DNA from: Candidatus Methanoplasma sp.
GTDB lineage: Archaea; Thermoplasmatota; Thermoplasmata; Methanomassiliicoccales; Methanomethylophilaceae
Assembly (NCBI GenBank): GCA_031256955.1
Contig: JAIRPP010000013.1
Span: 174,197-238,196 of the forward strand
Length of the DNA: 64,000 nt
Reading direction: 5' to 3'
The first letter of the stretch is position 1; the number at the start of each line of letters is the position of its first letter. The notes under the pieces were generated by a model, which worked only from the letters and a program-made list of their open reading frames with translations, searched no databases and was not told the DNA's origin. The position numbers and the translations under genes are program-made. Shown here piece after piece: positions 36,703-45,374 of this stretch.

Positions 36703-37969
36703 CGACAAGATATGCATGGACGGGTTCACCGGGGCGCTGCTGGCGGTGGACAGCTTCGACGGGATGGTCACGGTGCTGCACGGGCCGGGCGGGTGCCGCA
36801 ACTACCACACCTTCATGACCACCACCTGCTACCCGCGCAGGCCCCCCAAGAACTTCAAGAAGTACGCGCACAGGTACTTCTACTGGACCGCCCGCATCCC
36901 GTGCACCTACATGGACGAGACGGACTACATAAACGGGGCGGAGGACAAGATCGAGGACGTGCTGGACATGGTCAAGGACGTGGACGGCGGGATGGCCGTG
37001 TTCATCAAGTCCCCCGGGGCGGCGCTCATAGGGGACAACGTGTCCGACGTCATCGAGAGGCGGGGGTACTCGGGCATAGCCATGGCGATAGAGGAGTCGC
37101 TCATCTCCCAGCCGTTCTCGTCCAGCTACGACGGCACGGTCAGGGACGTGATCGCGTGGAGGAGGCCGGAGAGGGGCCGCGCCCGGAAGGGGACCGCGAA
37201 CCTGCTGGGGCTGCCGATCACGTCCAGGTCGTGGAGGGACTCCCTGTCCGAGCTCGAGAAGATCCTGTCGATGTGCGGGGTGGAGGTGATCTCCTCCCCG
37301 GGCGCGGGATGCTCCATAAGCGACATAGCGGACTCCGCGAACGCGGAGCTCAACGTGATGGTGTGCCCGGAGTACGGGTCCAGGACCGCGGAGTACTATG
37401 AGAAGGCGCACGGCATCCCGTGCGTGCGGGGGCCCGACGGGGCGCCCGTCGGGTTCGACGCCACGGAATCGTGGATCCGCGCCGTGGCAGACGCGGCCGG
37501 GACGGACCCGTCCGAGGCGCTCAGGTACGTGGACGGCCATAAGAGGAGGGCGGCGGAGACCATAGACAAGCTGGTGTACAACCAGAGGACCAGGGGGTGC
37601 CGCTTCGCCGTCCACGCGGACAGCTCGGTGCTCCTGCCCCTGTCCAAATGGCTGTACGGGTACCTGTGCATGCTCCCCGTCCATCTGTCGGCGGAGCCGG
37701 GGGAGGACGCCGCATGCATGAGGGCGCTGGGGGAGTTCGTGTCGTCTCGCGGGCTGGAGGGCTGCCTGTCGAAGGACATCGCCAAGTCGGGGGCGCACTT
37801 CGCGTTCGCGGACGGGCAGATGGCGGAGACGCTGGAGCTCATGGGGTCCTGCAGGAAGGGGATAGGCATGTGCGCGCCGGACCTGGCGTGCTGCAGCTTC
37901 ATACCCAAGCCGGTGTTCGGGGCCCACGGGGCGATGTACCTGCTGGACGAGATCTTCAACGGGCAGTGA
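36692..37969 (+). CDS. NifK/NifD-like second subunit of the nitrogenase-like locus
   Basis: 425 aa, overlapping the fusion gene by 11 nt and surely coexpressed. C8 and C35 ([12 protein letters not shown]) are typical of this superfamily; the third expected Cys is Ser in [12 protein letters not shown]. The middle segment [11 protein letters not shown], then GIPCV, places C225 where NifD carries its cofactor-ligating Cys. With the fused chain this would give a heteromer like NifDK or BchNB, unlike the CfbD homodimer. The C-terminal third has more Cys ([17 protein letters not shown]). Function not known. Confidence 0.82.
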   Translation: MPLDDKICMDGFTGALLAVDSFDGMVTVLHGPGGCRNYHTFMTTTCYPRRPPKNFKKYAHRYFYWTARIPCTYMDETDYINGAEDKIEDVLDMVKDVDGGMAVFIKSPGAALIGDNVSDVIERRGYSGIAMAIEESLISQPFSSSYDGTVRDVIAWRRPERGRARKGTANLLGLPITSRSWRDSLSELEKILSMCGVEVISSPGAGCSISDIADSANAELNVMVCPEYGSRTAEYYEKAHGIPCVRGPDGAPVGFDATESWIRAVADAAGTDPSEALRYVDGHKRRAAETIDKLVYNQRTRGCRFAVHADSSVLLPLSKWLYGYLCMLPVHLSAEPGEDAACMRALGEFVSSRGLEGCLSKDIAKSGAHFAFADGQMAETLELMGSCRKGIGMCAPDLACCSFIPKPVFGAHGAMYLLDEIFNGQ

Positions 37970-38354
37970 CCTCTGCGGGGGCGGGGTCCGCCCCTCCCGG
38001 CATGGCCACGCCCTCGTCGAAGGCCACCATGTTGGAGAACATGTTGCGGAGCGCCCATTCCAGCAGCGGCGCGAGGGCGGGGCCGAGGCTCCTGCCAAGC
38101 TCCGTCAGGGAGTACTCCACGGCCGCGCCGCCGCGCTCCTCCCTCGAGATGAGCCCGTCGTCCTCCAGCTCCCTGAGCTGCCTGGTGAGTATCTTCGGGG
38201 ACACCGCCTCCAGCTCCCTCAGCAGCTGGTTGAACCTCAGGTCGCCCTTCGTGCACAGCTTGCATAATATGGCGGTCTTCCACCTGCCGCCTATCATGTG
38301 CATGACGGCGTCCAATGCGCAGTCTATCTTCGGCGTTCCGTTGCGCGCGCTCAT
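37956..38354 (-). CDS. HxlR-family winged-helix regulator
   Basis: 132 aa. HxlR signature: CALDAVMHMIGGRWKTAIL, LRFNQLLRELEAVSPKILTRQLRELEDDGLI and a wing ending VEYSLTELG. Members respond to redox or metabolite signals. Its 3' end overlaps the nitrogenase-like gene by 14 nt, tail to tail. Direct gttatta repeats lie in its promoter. It could control that locus or itself; not established. Confidence 0.85.
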   Translation of the reverse strand: MSARNGTPKIDCALDAVMHMIGGRWKTAILCKLCTKGDLRFNQLLRELEAVSPKILTRQLRELEDDGLISREERGGAAVEYSLTELGRSLGPALAPLLEWALRNMFSNMVAFDEGVAMPGGADPAPAEVTAR

Positions 38355-38367
38355 CGGGTACCCGCCT

Positions 38368-38392
38368 GTTATTACGTGTTCCTTGGTTATTA
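38368..38392 (-). promoter_or_regulatory. direct repeat upstream of the HxlR gene
   Basis: Two gttatta copies (38368-38374 and 38386-38392), 18 bp apart start to start, sit 14-38 nt upstream of the HxlR start codon, so they cover its core promoter. Confidence 0.4.
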
Positions 38393-38636
38393 TCCTTTCT
38401 CAGAGCCGCGCCGATGATGCGTTTGACTGCGCCGCACCGCGAATCGGCTGGCTTCAGGCATGACGGCCGCCGGGCGCGTGGGTCTGCGGGGCGATGCTCG
38501 AGCAAGGGCGGGAGGATCCGTTTTCCGAGAAACATGCGACGGGCTTCTACCCGATTGACATCCGATGCCATGCCCCCGCCTATGGCTGAACGGGCCCCTC
38601 TCCAGATGCGCGGTTTCCGTTATTCGAAAGAGTTCC
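38393..38636. other. intergenic stretch
   Basis: I see no gene or strong structure between the HxlR promoter and the peptide promoter. Confidence 0.4.
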
Positions 38637-38650
38637 TGCTTTTATTTATG
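38637..38650 (+). promoter_or_regulatory. TATA box of the peptide gene
   Basis: ttttatttatg lies about 25-35 nt before the ATG at 38673, which would put the transcript start at or next to that ATG. Confidence 0.6.
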
Positions 38651-38672
38651 CCGAACCGCTCATCTTACAGTC

Positions 38673-38789
38673 ATGGAGATCGTATCCGAAGTCACTGAGT
38701 TCGAGGCCATAGCCAGCCTCGAATCTACCGCTACGGGTTGCAACCAGAAGGCCCATGTGCAGTGCCTCTGCCAGGCAGGGGACGGATAA
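38673..38789 (+). CDS. candidate RiPP precursor peptide (38 aa, three Cys)
   Basis: 38 aa. The first 19 residues are acidic and leader-like (MEIVSEVTEFEAIASLEST); the rest forms a Cys core, GCNQKAHVQCLCQAGDG, with C23, C31 and C33 (C-x7-C-x-C). The ATG at 38673 is chosen because it matches the TATA spacing; an in-frame ATG at 38565 would read through the promoter. A radical SAM/SPASM maturase starts 51 nt after its stop, the layout of sactipeptide and ranthipeptide loci. I do not recognise the peptide family. It is not a member of SCIFF, which has six Cys. Confidence 0.65.
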   Translation: MEIVSEVTEFEAIASLESTATGCNQKAHVQCLCQAGDG

Positions 38790-38840
38790 GGCCCGAGCCC
38801 CGATGAACCCGACCCTCCCAGGCGCACACGGGTAAGCGGG

Positions 38841-40181
38841 ATGCCGATGTATAATGTCTCAGAGTATATCATCTCCCAGCCCCTGGGCGGGGAAGGGGAG
38901 ATGCTGCTATACAGCACGCTGACGACGTCCGTCGTGACGCTGAGCGGAAGCGAGTATGAAGACATATTCGTGAACCGCGACTTCTCTTCGCATCCGCGCG
39001 AGTGCTCCAAGCTGCGCGAGATGGGTTTTTTGTTCGACGGCGACCCCTGTGCGCAGTCGGAGCGCCTATCCGCATTGAGAGGGAAGCATATCGAGAAGAG
39101 CGGCGGCCAGATGGCTCTGACGATATCCCCCACCACCGAATGCAACGCCAGATGCCATTATTGCTTCGAGAGGGGGATAGAGCAGGCCAAGATGTCCGTT
39201 GAGACGGCGGATCTGCTGGTGGAATTCATAGACCGCGAGCTGACGGGCAGGGAGATCAGCATCTCATGGTTCGGAGGCGAGCCCCTCCTGGCCACGGACG
39301 TCATCGATCGCATAGTGCGCCAATTGAACTCGAGGGGGATATCGATAAAATCCTCCGTGACCACCAACGGATCGCTGATCGACGACGGCGTGCTGGCAAA
39401 GTTCAGGGAGTGGAACGTGGAGCGCGTGCAGATAACCGTGGATTCCATCGGGGAAGAATACAACAGGATAAAGGATTACATCGGGCTGGGCGGAGACCCT
39501 TTCTCCATCGTGATGGAAAACATCGGGAAAGTCGTTCGGACAGGCGTAGTCACGTATCTCCGCGTGAACTACGGGGACCGCCAGTCCGATGCCGCGAAGA
39601 AGACTTCCGATTACCTCTCGAAGGCGTTCGGGAGCTCGCCGAACGTCTATGTCTATTGCGCGTCCCTGTTCATGCCCGATCTGGAGCGGGATCCCGAATA
39701 CTCCGATAGATGCGACAGGGAGCTCCTGGGCATCCTCAAAGGGCCTCTGGAGACGGGGGAGATCAGCGAGGAGGTCGGGCACCACGCGGGCATGGACCTG
39801 GCCCGCGGAGACGCGAACCTGGCTCTGAGGCAGGTGATGATGATGCCTTTCCCGGTCCCGTGCTATGCGGTGGACAAGATGAGGTTCTCCGTGGACAGCA
39901 GGGGGAGCATCTACAAATGCCACAGGCACACGGGCAGAGAATCCCTCTCCTGCGGGAACGTGGCGGACGGCGTGATCGCGAACGACGTCTACAGGCACTT
40001 CGTGTCCGCGGAGCCTTCTGACCCCGAGTGCGCGCATTGTTTCATGTATCCCGTATGCCTGGGGGGGTGCCCGTCCAACGTCCTCTTGACGGGAGAAAAA
40101 CACAGCTGCCCTCCGACGAAAAGCATCGCCAAAGAACTCGTTCGCGCCTACTACGACTATCTGGCGCGCCTGCGCCGCTGA
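38841..40181 (+). CDS. radical SAM/SPASM peptide maturase
   Basis: 446 aa. N-terminal 1-90 is a maturase-type region that could recognise the leader. The radical SAM motif is CNARCHYC (C101, C105, C108). The C-terminal SPASM domain shows C-x-AVDKMRF, YKCHRHTG, CAHCFMYPVCLGGCPS and HSCPP, enough Cys for two auxiliary [4Fe-4S] clusters. Such enzymes make Cys thioether or C-C crosslinks in short peptides. It follows the 38-aa Cys peptide in the same direction. No transporter, protease or immunity gene is obvious nearby. The start could also be the ATG at 38847. Confidence 0.85.
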   Translation: MPMYNVSEYIISQPLGGEGEMLLYSTLTTSVVTLSGSEYEDIFVNRDFSSHPRECSKLREMGFLFDGDPCAQSERLSALRGKHIEKSGGQMALTISPTTECNARCHYCFERGIEQAKMSVETADLLVEFIDRELTGREISISWFGGEPLLATDVIDRIVRQLNSRGISIKSSVTTNGSLIDDGVLAKFREWNVERVQITVDSIGEEYNRIKDYIGLGGDPFSIVMENIGKVVRTGVVTYLRVNYGDRQSDAAKKTSDYLSKAFGSSPNVYVYCASLFMPDLERDPEYSDRCDRELLGILKGPLETGEISEEVGHHAGMDLARGDANLALRQVMMMPFPVPCYAVDKMRFSVDSRGSIYKCHRHTGRESLSCGNVADGVIANDVYRHFVSAEPSDPECAHCFMYPVCLGGCPSNVLLTGEKHSCPPTKSIAKELVRAYYDYLARLRR

Positions 40182-40237
40182 GCCACGCCCATCCGCCGGA
40201 CGCTCACCTTTATCTATTTTTCACACGATCCGGTCTT

Positions 40238-40897
40238 ATGACCACGGGGAACCGCGAAGACTACCTCATCAACATCCTGAGGATAACCGAGGGCGAGGGC
40301 TCCGCCAAGACCACGGAGCTCGCCGCGTTCATGGGCGTGTCGCCCGCGAGCGTCAGCGAGATGCTGAAGGCCCTGCACTCGGAGGGTCTCGTGGAGTACG
40401 CCAAATACAAGGGCGTGGGCCTCACCGAGAAGGGGCTGAACTACGCCAGGCAGATCCGCAAGAAGCACCATATCATGGAGAGGTTCCTGACCGACATCCT
40501 GGACGTGGACGAGGAGACGGCGCACAACGAGGCCTGCAAGATGGAGCACGTCCTTTCGGACGAATCGGCGGTCAAGATCTGCCAGGTCATCGGGACCGAC
40601 ATCGACTGCGACTGCCAGAGCTGCGCCGATCAATGCAAGGCCGTGTCCCTCGGCGGCGTGAGGATAACCGCGCCCCTGTCCGACATAGTCCCGGGGGGCC
40701 ATGGGGTCGTCTCCCACATACGCAGCGAGGACCCCGAGACGGTCAAGAGGCTGCTCGGGATGGGCATGGTCCCGGGGAGGGAGGTCCGCATGGACGGGGA
40801 GCAGCACGGATCGACGGTGCTCGTGCACGTCGACGGCTCCCTCGTGGCGCTGGACAAGTCCATGGCGTCCGCCGTGTTCGTGGACGCGTCGGACTGA
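40238..40897 (+). CDS. DtxR/MntR-family metal-dependent regulator
   Basis: 219 aa. N-terminal winged helix (YLINILRITEGEGSAKTTEL, MGVSPASVSEMLKALHSEGL), the metal-binding/dimerisation domain (AHNEACKMEHVLSDE) and a C-terminal FeoA/SH3-like domain (about 145-215, GMGMVPGREVRMDGE). A Cys-rich patch CDCQSCADQC between the last two is unusual. The TATA-like ctttatctat lies about 25 nt before the ATG, so it has its own leaderless transcript separate from the RiPP locus. Confidence 0.88.
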   Translation: MTTGNREDYLINILRITEGEGSAKTTELAAFMGVSPASVSEMLKALHSEGLVEYAKYKGVGLTEKGLNYARQIRKKHHIMERFLTDILDVDEETAHNEACKMEHVLSDESAVKICQVIGTDIDCDCQSCADQCKAVSLGGVRITAPLSDIVPGGHGVVSHIRSEDPETVKRLLGMGMVPGREVRMDGEQHGSTVLVHVDGSLVALDKSMASAVFVDASD

Positions 40898-42580
40898 TCA
40901 GCGGTGGGCGAACACGGCGGAGATCCCGCCGGGCGCCCTGGATTCTATCCTGGCGAACCCGACCCTCTCGAACTGGACCGTGTCGCCCTTCTCCGCGCCT
41001 ATGGCGGGCTCCGCGAGCCCCTCCAGCACGGATCCGTCCGGCATGAGGAGCCTTGCGGCCATCCCGTCCGGCCCCACCCACTGGACCGCCTTCACCCCGC
41101 GCCTGAGCACGGACACGTCGTTGCCGGCGTATCTGGCGGGCTCGGAGTATTCCAGGTTGCAGAGGTCCTTCAGGCGTATGCGCCCGGCCTCCGCGAACGC
41201 CTTCGAATCCTCTCCCGATAAGAAGACCTCCTTCCGCCCGGACAGGAGGTAATCCCTGTGCCCGCGCTCCGGGTGGTCGGGGTGCAGCGGGGCCCTGCCG
41301 GATATCTCTTCCGCCCCCTCGATCGCGTGCCTCGCGGGAGAGTGCACGAAGAAGTACCTGTTGGACTCCCCGTCTATGATGTCGCGGTTCATGCCGTAGA
41401 GGTTGTCCCATGAGAACTGTATGTCCACGGGCTTGATCCCGCTCTCCACCCAGTACCTCCTGACCGCCTCCGGCCTTATCCCGCGCCTCCTGAGGGCCCT
41501 CACGGTCCCGGTGCGGACGTCGTCCCAGCCGTCGTACTCGCCCTTGGAGATGCATTCCTTGATGAGGGATGTCTTCAGGTTCGTGTCTGGGATGTTGACC
41601 AGCCCGTAGTGGTGGTAGACGGGCTTCTTCCACCCGAAGTAGCCGAATATGTACTCCTGCCTCAGGGTGTTGTTGAGATGGTCCTTCCCGCGGATCACGT
41701 GCGTCATGCCCATGAGGTGGTCGTCTATCGCCACGGACAGGTTCATCATGGGGTACGCGCGGTACCTGTCCCCCTTGAGCGGGTGGGGGGCGTCCACTAT
41801 GCGGAGCGCGACGAAGTCCCTGACGGCGGGGTTGGGGTGGGCTATGTCCGTCTTGACCACGGCGACCGCCTCCCCCTCGCCGTACCCCCCGGACAGGAGC
41901 CTGTCGTACCTCTCCAGGCACTCCTCCGGAGACAGGGACCTGCACGGGCACGCCCTCGCCTCCTCCTTCATCGCCCTCCACGCGTCCGCGTCGCAGGTGC
42001 AGACGTACCCGTGGCCGGAGGCTATGAGCCTCCTCGTGTAATCGTAATATATCTCGAAGCGGTCCGACTGCACCGCGGACTCGTGTATCTTCACTCCCAT
42101 CCAGTCCAGGTCCTCGGGGATCATGTCGTAGGCGTCGGGGTCGATCTTCTCGGGGTTGGTGTCCTCGTACCTGGCTATGAGCTTCCCGCCGTACCTCTTC
42201 GCGTACTCGTCGTTGAGTATGGAGACCCTGGTGTGCCCTATGTGGAGGGGGCCGGACGGGCCGGGGGCTATCCTCATGACCACGCCCTTCTCCGCGTCCG
42301 CGAGGGGCGGGAGCTCGTAGGTGCGCTCCCTCTTCTCCCTGACCAGGAGGGACGAGTCTATCTCGGAGGCGGCCTTGGCCTGCGCCTCGGGGGGCATGGC
42401 GTTCACCTCCGCCACCACGGAATCCACCAGGGGCGATATCTCAGCCACCCTGCTCCGGAACTCGGGCCTCTCTCCGAGGATCTTGCCCATGACCGCTTTG
42501 GGATTCGCCCTCCCTTTGAAGAAGACGGCGTTCTGCAGGGCGTACTTCCTTATGACATCCTCGATCTGGTCCCCGGACAT
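40898..42580 (-). CDS. gltX: glutamyl-tRNA synthetase, archaeal type
   Basis: 560 aa from the ATG at 42580. The class I motif GPLHIGHTR (HIGH) and a KMSKR-equivalent near LKTSLIKECI are visible, with an N-terminal extension and a beta-barrel anticodon domain of the GlxRS archaeal/eukaryal kind. Gln-tRNA is then made by amidation in archaea. A minus-strand aataaata TATA lies about 25 nt upstream. The gene abuts dtxR end to end. Confidence 0.93.
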   Translation of the reverse strand: MSGDQIEDVIRKYALQNAVFFKGRANPKAVMGKILGERPEFRSRVAEISPLVDSVVAEVNAMPPEAQAKAASEIDSSLLVREKRERTYELPPLADAEKGVVMRIAPGPSGPLHIGHTRVSILNDEYAKRYGGKLIARYEDTNPEKIDPDAYDMIPEDLDWMGVKIHESAVQSDRFEIYYDYTRRLIASGHGYVCTCDADAWRAMKEEARACPCRSLSPEECLERYDRLLSGGYGEGEAVAVVKTDIAHPNPAVRDFVALRIVDAPHPLKGDRYRAYPMMNLSVAIDDHLMGMTHVIRGKDHLNNTLRQEYIFGYFGWKKPVYHHYGLVNIPDTNLKTSLIKECISKGEYDGWDDVRTGTVRALRRRGIRPEAVRRYWVESGIKPVDIQFSWDNLYGMNRDIIDGESNRYFFVHSPARHAIEGAEEISGRAPLHPDHPERGHRDYLLSGRKEVFLSGEDSKAFAEAGRIRLKDLCNLEYSEPARYAGNDVSVLRRGVKAVQWVGPDGMAARLLMPDGSVLEGLAEPAIGAEKGDTVQFERVGFARIESRAPGGISAVFAHR

Positions 42581-42633
42581 GCAGTCTGGATTTTGCTCTT
42601 CGTATTTATTGATGAGCAGGGGCGCGGGCGGCG

Positions 42634-43959
42634 TCAGCCCTCCCGGGGCGGGTCCGCCCCCTCCTCGGGGGCGGCGCGCTCCATCGCCATCAGGAGCGCC
42701 TGCGCGAACAGGAAGGCGAGCATGGCGTCGCGGGCTATGTTCACCGCGGGGAACGCGTCGCCGAGGTGGCCGATGCGCACGATCTGCATGGACAGGAAGG
42801 CCGCGGCCGCCGAGGCCGCGATTATCGCCGCGCGCCTCCTCCCCCGGGCCGCCAGGGCCATCAGCGGGAGCATCGGGTAGAGCCACACCACGTACTGCGT
42901 GGAGAACACCTTGTTGGAGAGCATGAACGCGATCATGGCCATGACGGAGTACAGCGCGAGCCTCATGGGCAGGCCGCCCGCCGCGGCGGGGCGCGGCCTC
43001 CGCTCGTTGAAGGCGGCGAAGGCCAGCGTCGAGGCCACCATCGCGACGCACGCCGGCATCCCGAACGGCAGGAGGGCGTCGGCCATCGGGCCCGCCACGT
43101 CGTAGGTGGAGTGCGACGGGACGATGTAGAAGTCCGCCAGCCCCAGCTGGCCCAGCGCCTGTATGGCCACGGCGACCGTGCTCTCCACCTGGAACCCCCT
43201 GTCGGAATGGAAGCCCAGGAAGGACGTCGCGTCCCCGACGGACACGGACGCGAGGAGCAGCGGGGCGAAAACGGCCAGAGCGACCGCGGCGAACGACGCC
43301 GCCCCGAAGAGGGCCGCCTTCAGCTTGCGCTCGACCCGGGGGTCGAAGGCCATGGCTATGAATATCAGCGGGATCAGCGCGGCGGGGTATATCTTCATCA
43401 GCGCCGCCGCCGACATGACGGCGATGCCGAGGCAGTACCTCCCCCGCAGGCAGAGGTACAGGGACGCGGTCGCGGCGGCCGCCGCCGCTATGTCGAACTT
43501 CCCCACCACCAGGTTCCCGGCGACGACCAGGAAGACGAACATGATCCCCGCGGCCCTCTTGTCGAACCCCAGCCCCTCCGCGATCTTCATCATGAAATAC
43601 GCCGCGATCGCGGCGAACGCTATCATCTCCAGGCCGTACAGGAAGACGTAGGACTGGAAGTCCGGCGCGAAGAGCGCGGGCGCCAGGAACACCAGCATCG
43701 CCAGCGGGGGGAACTCGAACACGAAGTCCCTGTACGGCATCATGCCCGACTTGAGCATCTCCGCCTGCGCGAACACGTTCTCCGTGTCGACGGTGGGTGG
43801 CTGGCCCGACATGAAATGGTTCCACGCGAACAGCGACGCCAGGAAGGCGCCGGCTATGACGGCCATATGGGCGGCGCCCAGCCTCTTCGACCGTTCGGAC
43901 AGGCGCGACGCGACCTCCCCCGCCCGCTTGAAAAACGATGCGACCGCGATGCTTGTCAT
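42634..43959 (-). CDS. GT87-like membrane glycosyltransferase
   Basis: 441 aa with about ten membrane helices. The first loop has NHFMSGQPPTVDTENVFAQAEML and YRDFVFEFPPLAML, typical of GT-C fold polyprenyl-phosphate-dependent transferases in the GT87/DUF2029 group. Sugar and acceptor are unknown; surface glycan or lipid glycosylation is likely. The start is uncertain: a strong atatatat element lies only a few bases before the first ATG, so translation may begin further in, for example at 43866. Confidence 0.7.
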   Translation of the reverse strand: MTSIAVASFFKRAGEVASRLSERSKRLGAAHMAVIAGAFLASLFAWNHFMSGQPPTVDTENVFAQAEMLKSGMMPYRDFVFEFPPLAMLVFLAPALFAPDFQSYVFLYGLEMIAFAAIAAYFMMKIAEGLGFDKRAAGIMFVFLVVAGNLVVGKFDIAAAAAATASLYLCLRGRYCLGIAVMSAAALMKIYPAALIPLIFIAMAFDPRVERKLKAALFGAASFAAVALAVFAPLLLASVSVGDATSFLGFHSDRGFQVESTVAVAIQALGQLGLADFYIVPSHSTYDVAGPMADALLPFGMPACVAMVASTLAFAAFNERRPRPAAAGGLPMRLALYSVMAMIAFMLSNKVFSTQYVVWLYPMLPLMALAARGRRRAAIIAASAAAAFLSMQIVRIGHLGDAFPAVNIARDAMLAFLFAQALLMAMERAAPEEGADPPREG

Positions 43960-44108
43960 ATATATCCCCTTTGACGCGGCCCCGCACCGCGCTTCTGTCG
44001 TGAGAAGGCCCGCGCAGGCTTAAACTTTGCTCTGCGCCCCCGATCCGCGTCGGGCGGCGGGGGCGGGCGGCCGCTTTTAATATATCCCCGCCCGCGCTAT
44101 GGGTCGGC

Positions 44109-45374
44109 ATGAGCATCAAAAGCTCCCTGAAGGGAGACGCCCGCATCGTCGCAGGACACGTAGACCCGGAATCGCCCGCCGTGACGGAGGCCCTGCTGGA
44201 GGACCAGGGGGAGACCGTCGTCTTCGAGGGCCTCAACGGCGGGAGGGCCGCCGGGAACGTATTCTCCACCAGGGAGAAGATCGCGGAGGCCCTGGGCATA
44301 CGGGCGGACGGGATCATGGGGCACATCATGGGCGCGATGGACTCCCCCGTCGATCCGGAGGAGGTCCCGGACCCCGCGTTCAGGGAATCCGTGCCGGAGA
44401 CGGATCTCCTCAAGCTCCCAGTGCCCAGATACTATCCCGGGGACGGCGGAAGGTACATAACCGCCGGCGTCGTGATCGCGGAGCGCGGAGGCAGGAGGAA
44501 CGTCTCCTTCCACCGCATGATGATAATGGATTCGGGGAGGATAGCGGTCCGCCTGGTGCCCAGGCACCTGTTCACGATGCACGGGGAGGCCAAGAGGGCC
44601 GGGGAGGAGCTGAAGGTCGCCATATGCGTGGGGGCCCCCGCCGAGGTCCTCCTGTCGGCCGCCCTCTCGATGGACTACGGGGCCGACGAGCTCAGGGTGG
44701 CCTCCGCCATGCGCAAGGCGTCCCGCGGGTCCCCGCTGAAGGTCGGGAGGTGCGACAACGGCATCCTGGTCCCGGCGGATTCGGACTACGTCATCGAGGG
44801 CAGGATAACCCTCGGCACGGCTCCGGAGGGGCCGTTCGTGGACATCACCGGCACCTACGACTCCGTGAGGGACCAGCCCGTGATAGAGGTGGACAGGATT
44901 TGGTCCTGCCGCGACCCCGTCTTCCACCTGCTCCTGCCGGGAGGGTGGGAGCACTACCTCCTGATGGGGCTCCCCCGCGAGCCCATGATATTCAGGACGG
45001 TCAGGCAGGCCGTGCCCAGGGTGGGCGCCGTCCGCCTGACTGAGGGCGGGTGCTGCTGGCTCAACGGGGTCGTCTCCATAGACAAGAACAAGGAGGGCGA
45101 CGGCGTGAACGCGATAATGGCGGCGTTCACGGGCCACCCCTCCATGAAGCAGGTGATCGTCGTCGACAGGGACGTGGACGTGTTCGACGACCGCGAGGTC
45201 GAGTGGGCGGTGGCCACCAGGATGCAGGGCGACCGCATAATATCCATACCCGGCGCGGCCGGGTCCTCCCTGGACCCCAGCACGCACGGCACCACCTACA
45301 AGGTCGGGTTCGACGCGACCATCCCGCTGGGCGCCGACAGGTCGCTCTACGAGAAGGCCCGGGTCAGGCCCTGA
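44109..45374 (+). CDS. UbiD-family decarboxylase, probable anhydromevalonate phosphate decarboxylase
   Basis: 421 aa. UbiD hallmarks: LPVPRYYPGDGGRYITAGVV near the N-terminal third, SFHRMMIMD, LSMDYGADELRVA and near the end HPSMKQVIVVDRDVDVFD followed by E-WAVATR, which carries the catalytic Glu-Arg-Glu set. The cofactor is prenylated FMN. In archaea the common UbiD homologue decarboxylates trans-anhydromevalonate 5-phosphate in isoprenoid synthesis. That role is inferred; no mevalonate gene is adjacent. An aatatat TATA box is at about 44077-44083. Confidence 0.85.
   Translation: MSIKSSLKGDARIVAGHVDPESPAVTEALLEDQGETVVFEGLNGGRAAGNVFSTREKIAEALGIRADGIMGHIMGAMDSPVDPEEVPDPAFRESVPETDLLKLPVPRYYPGDGGRYITAGVVIAERGGRRNVSFHRMMIMDSGRIAVRLVPRHLFTMHGEAKRAGEELKVAICVGAPAEVLLSAALSMDYGADELRVASAMRKASRGSPLKVGRCDNGILVPADSDYVIEGRITLGTAPEGPFVDITGTYDSVRDQPVIEVDRIWSCRDPVFHLLLPGGWEHYLLMGLPREPMIFRTVRQAVPRVGAVRLTEGGCCWLNGVVSIDKNKEGDGVNAIMAAFTGHPSMKQVIVVDRDVDVFDDREVEWAVATRMQGDRIISIPGAAGSSLDPSTHGTTYKVGFDATIPLGADRSLYEKARVRP

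Noticed and set aside
38565..38789. 74-aa version of the Cys peptide
   Set aside because: It would begin upstream of the TATA box, and its first half shows no leader-like composition.
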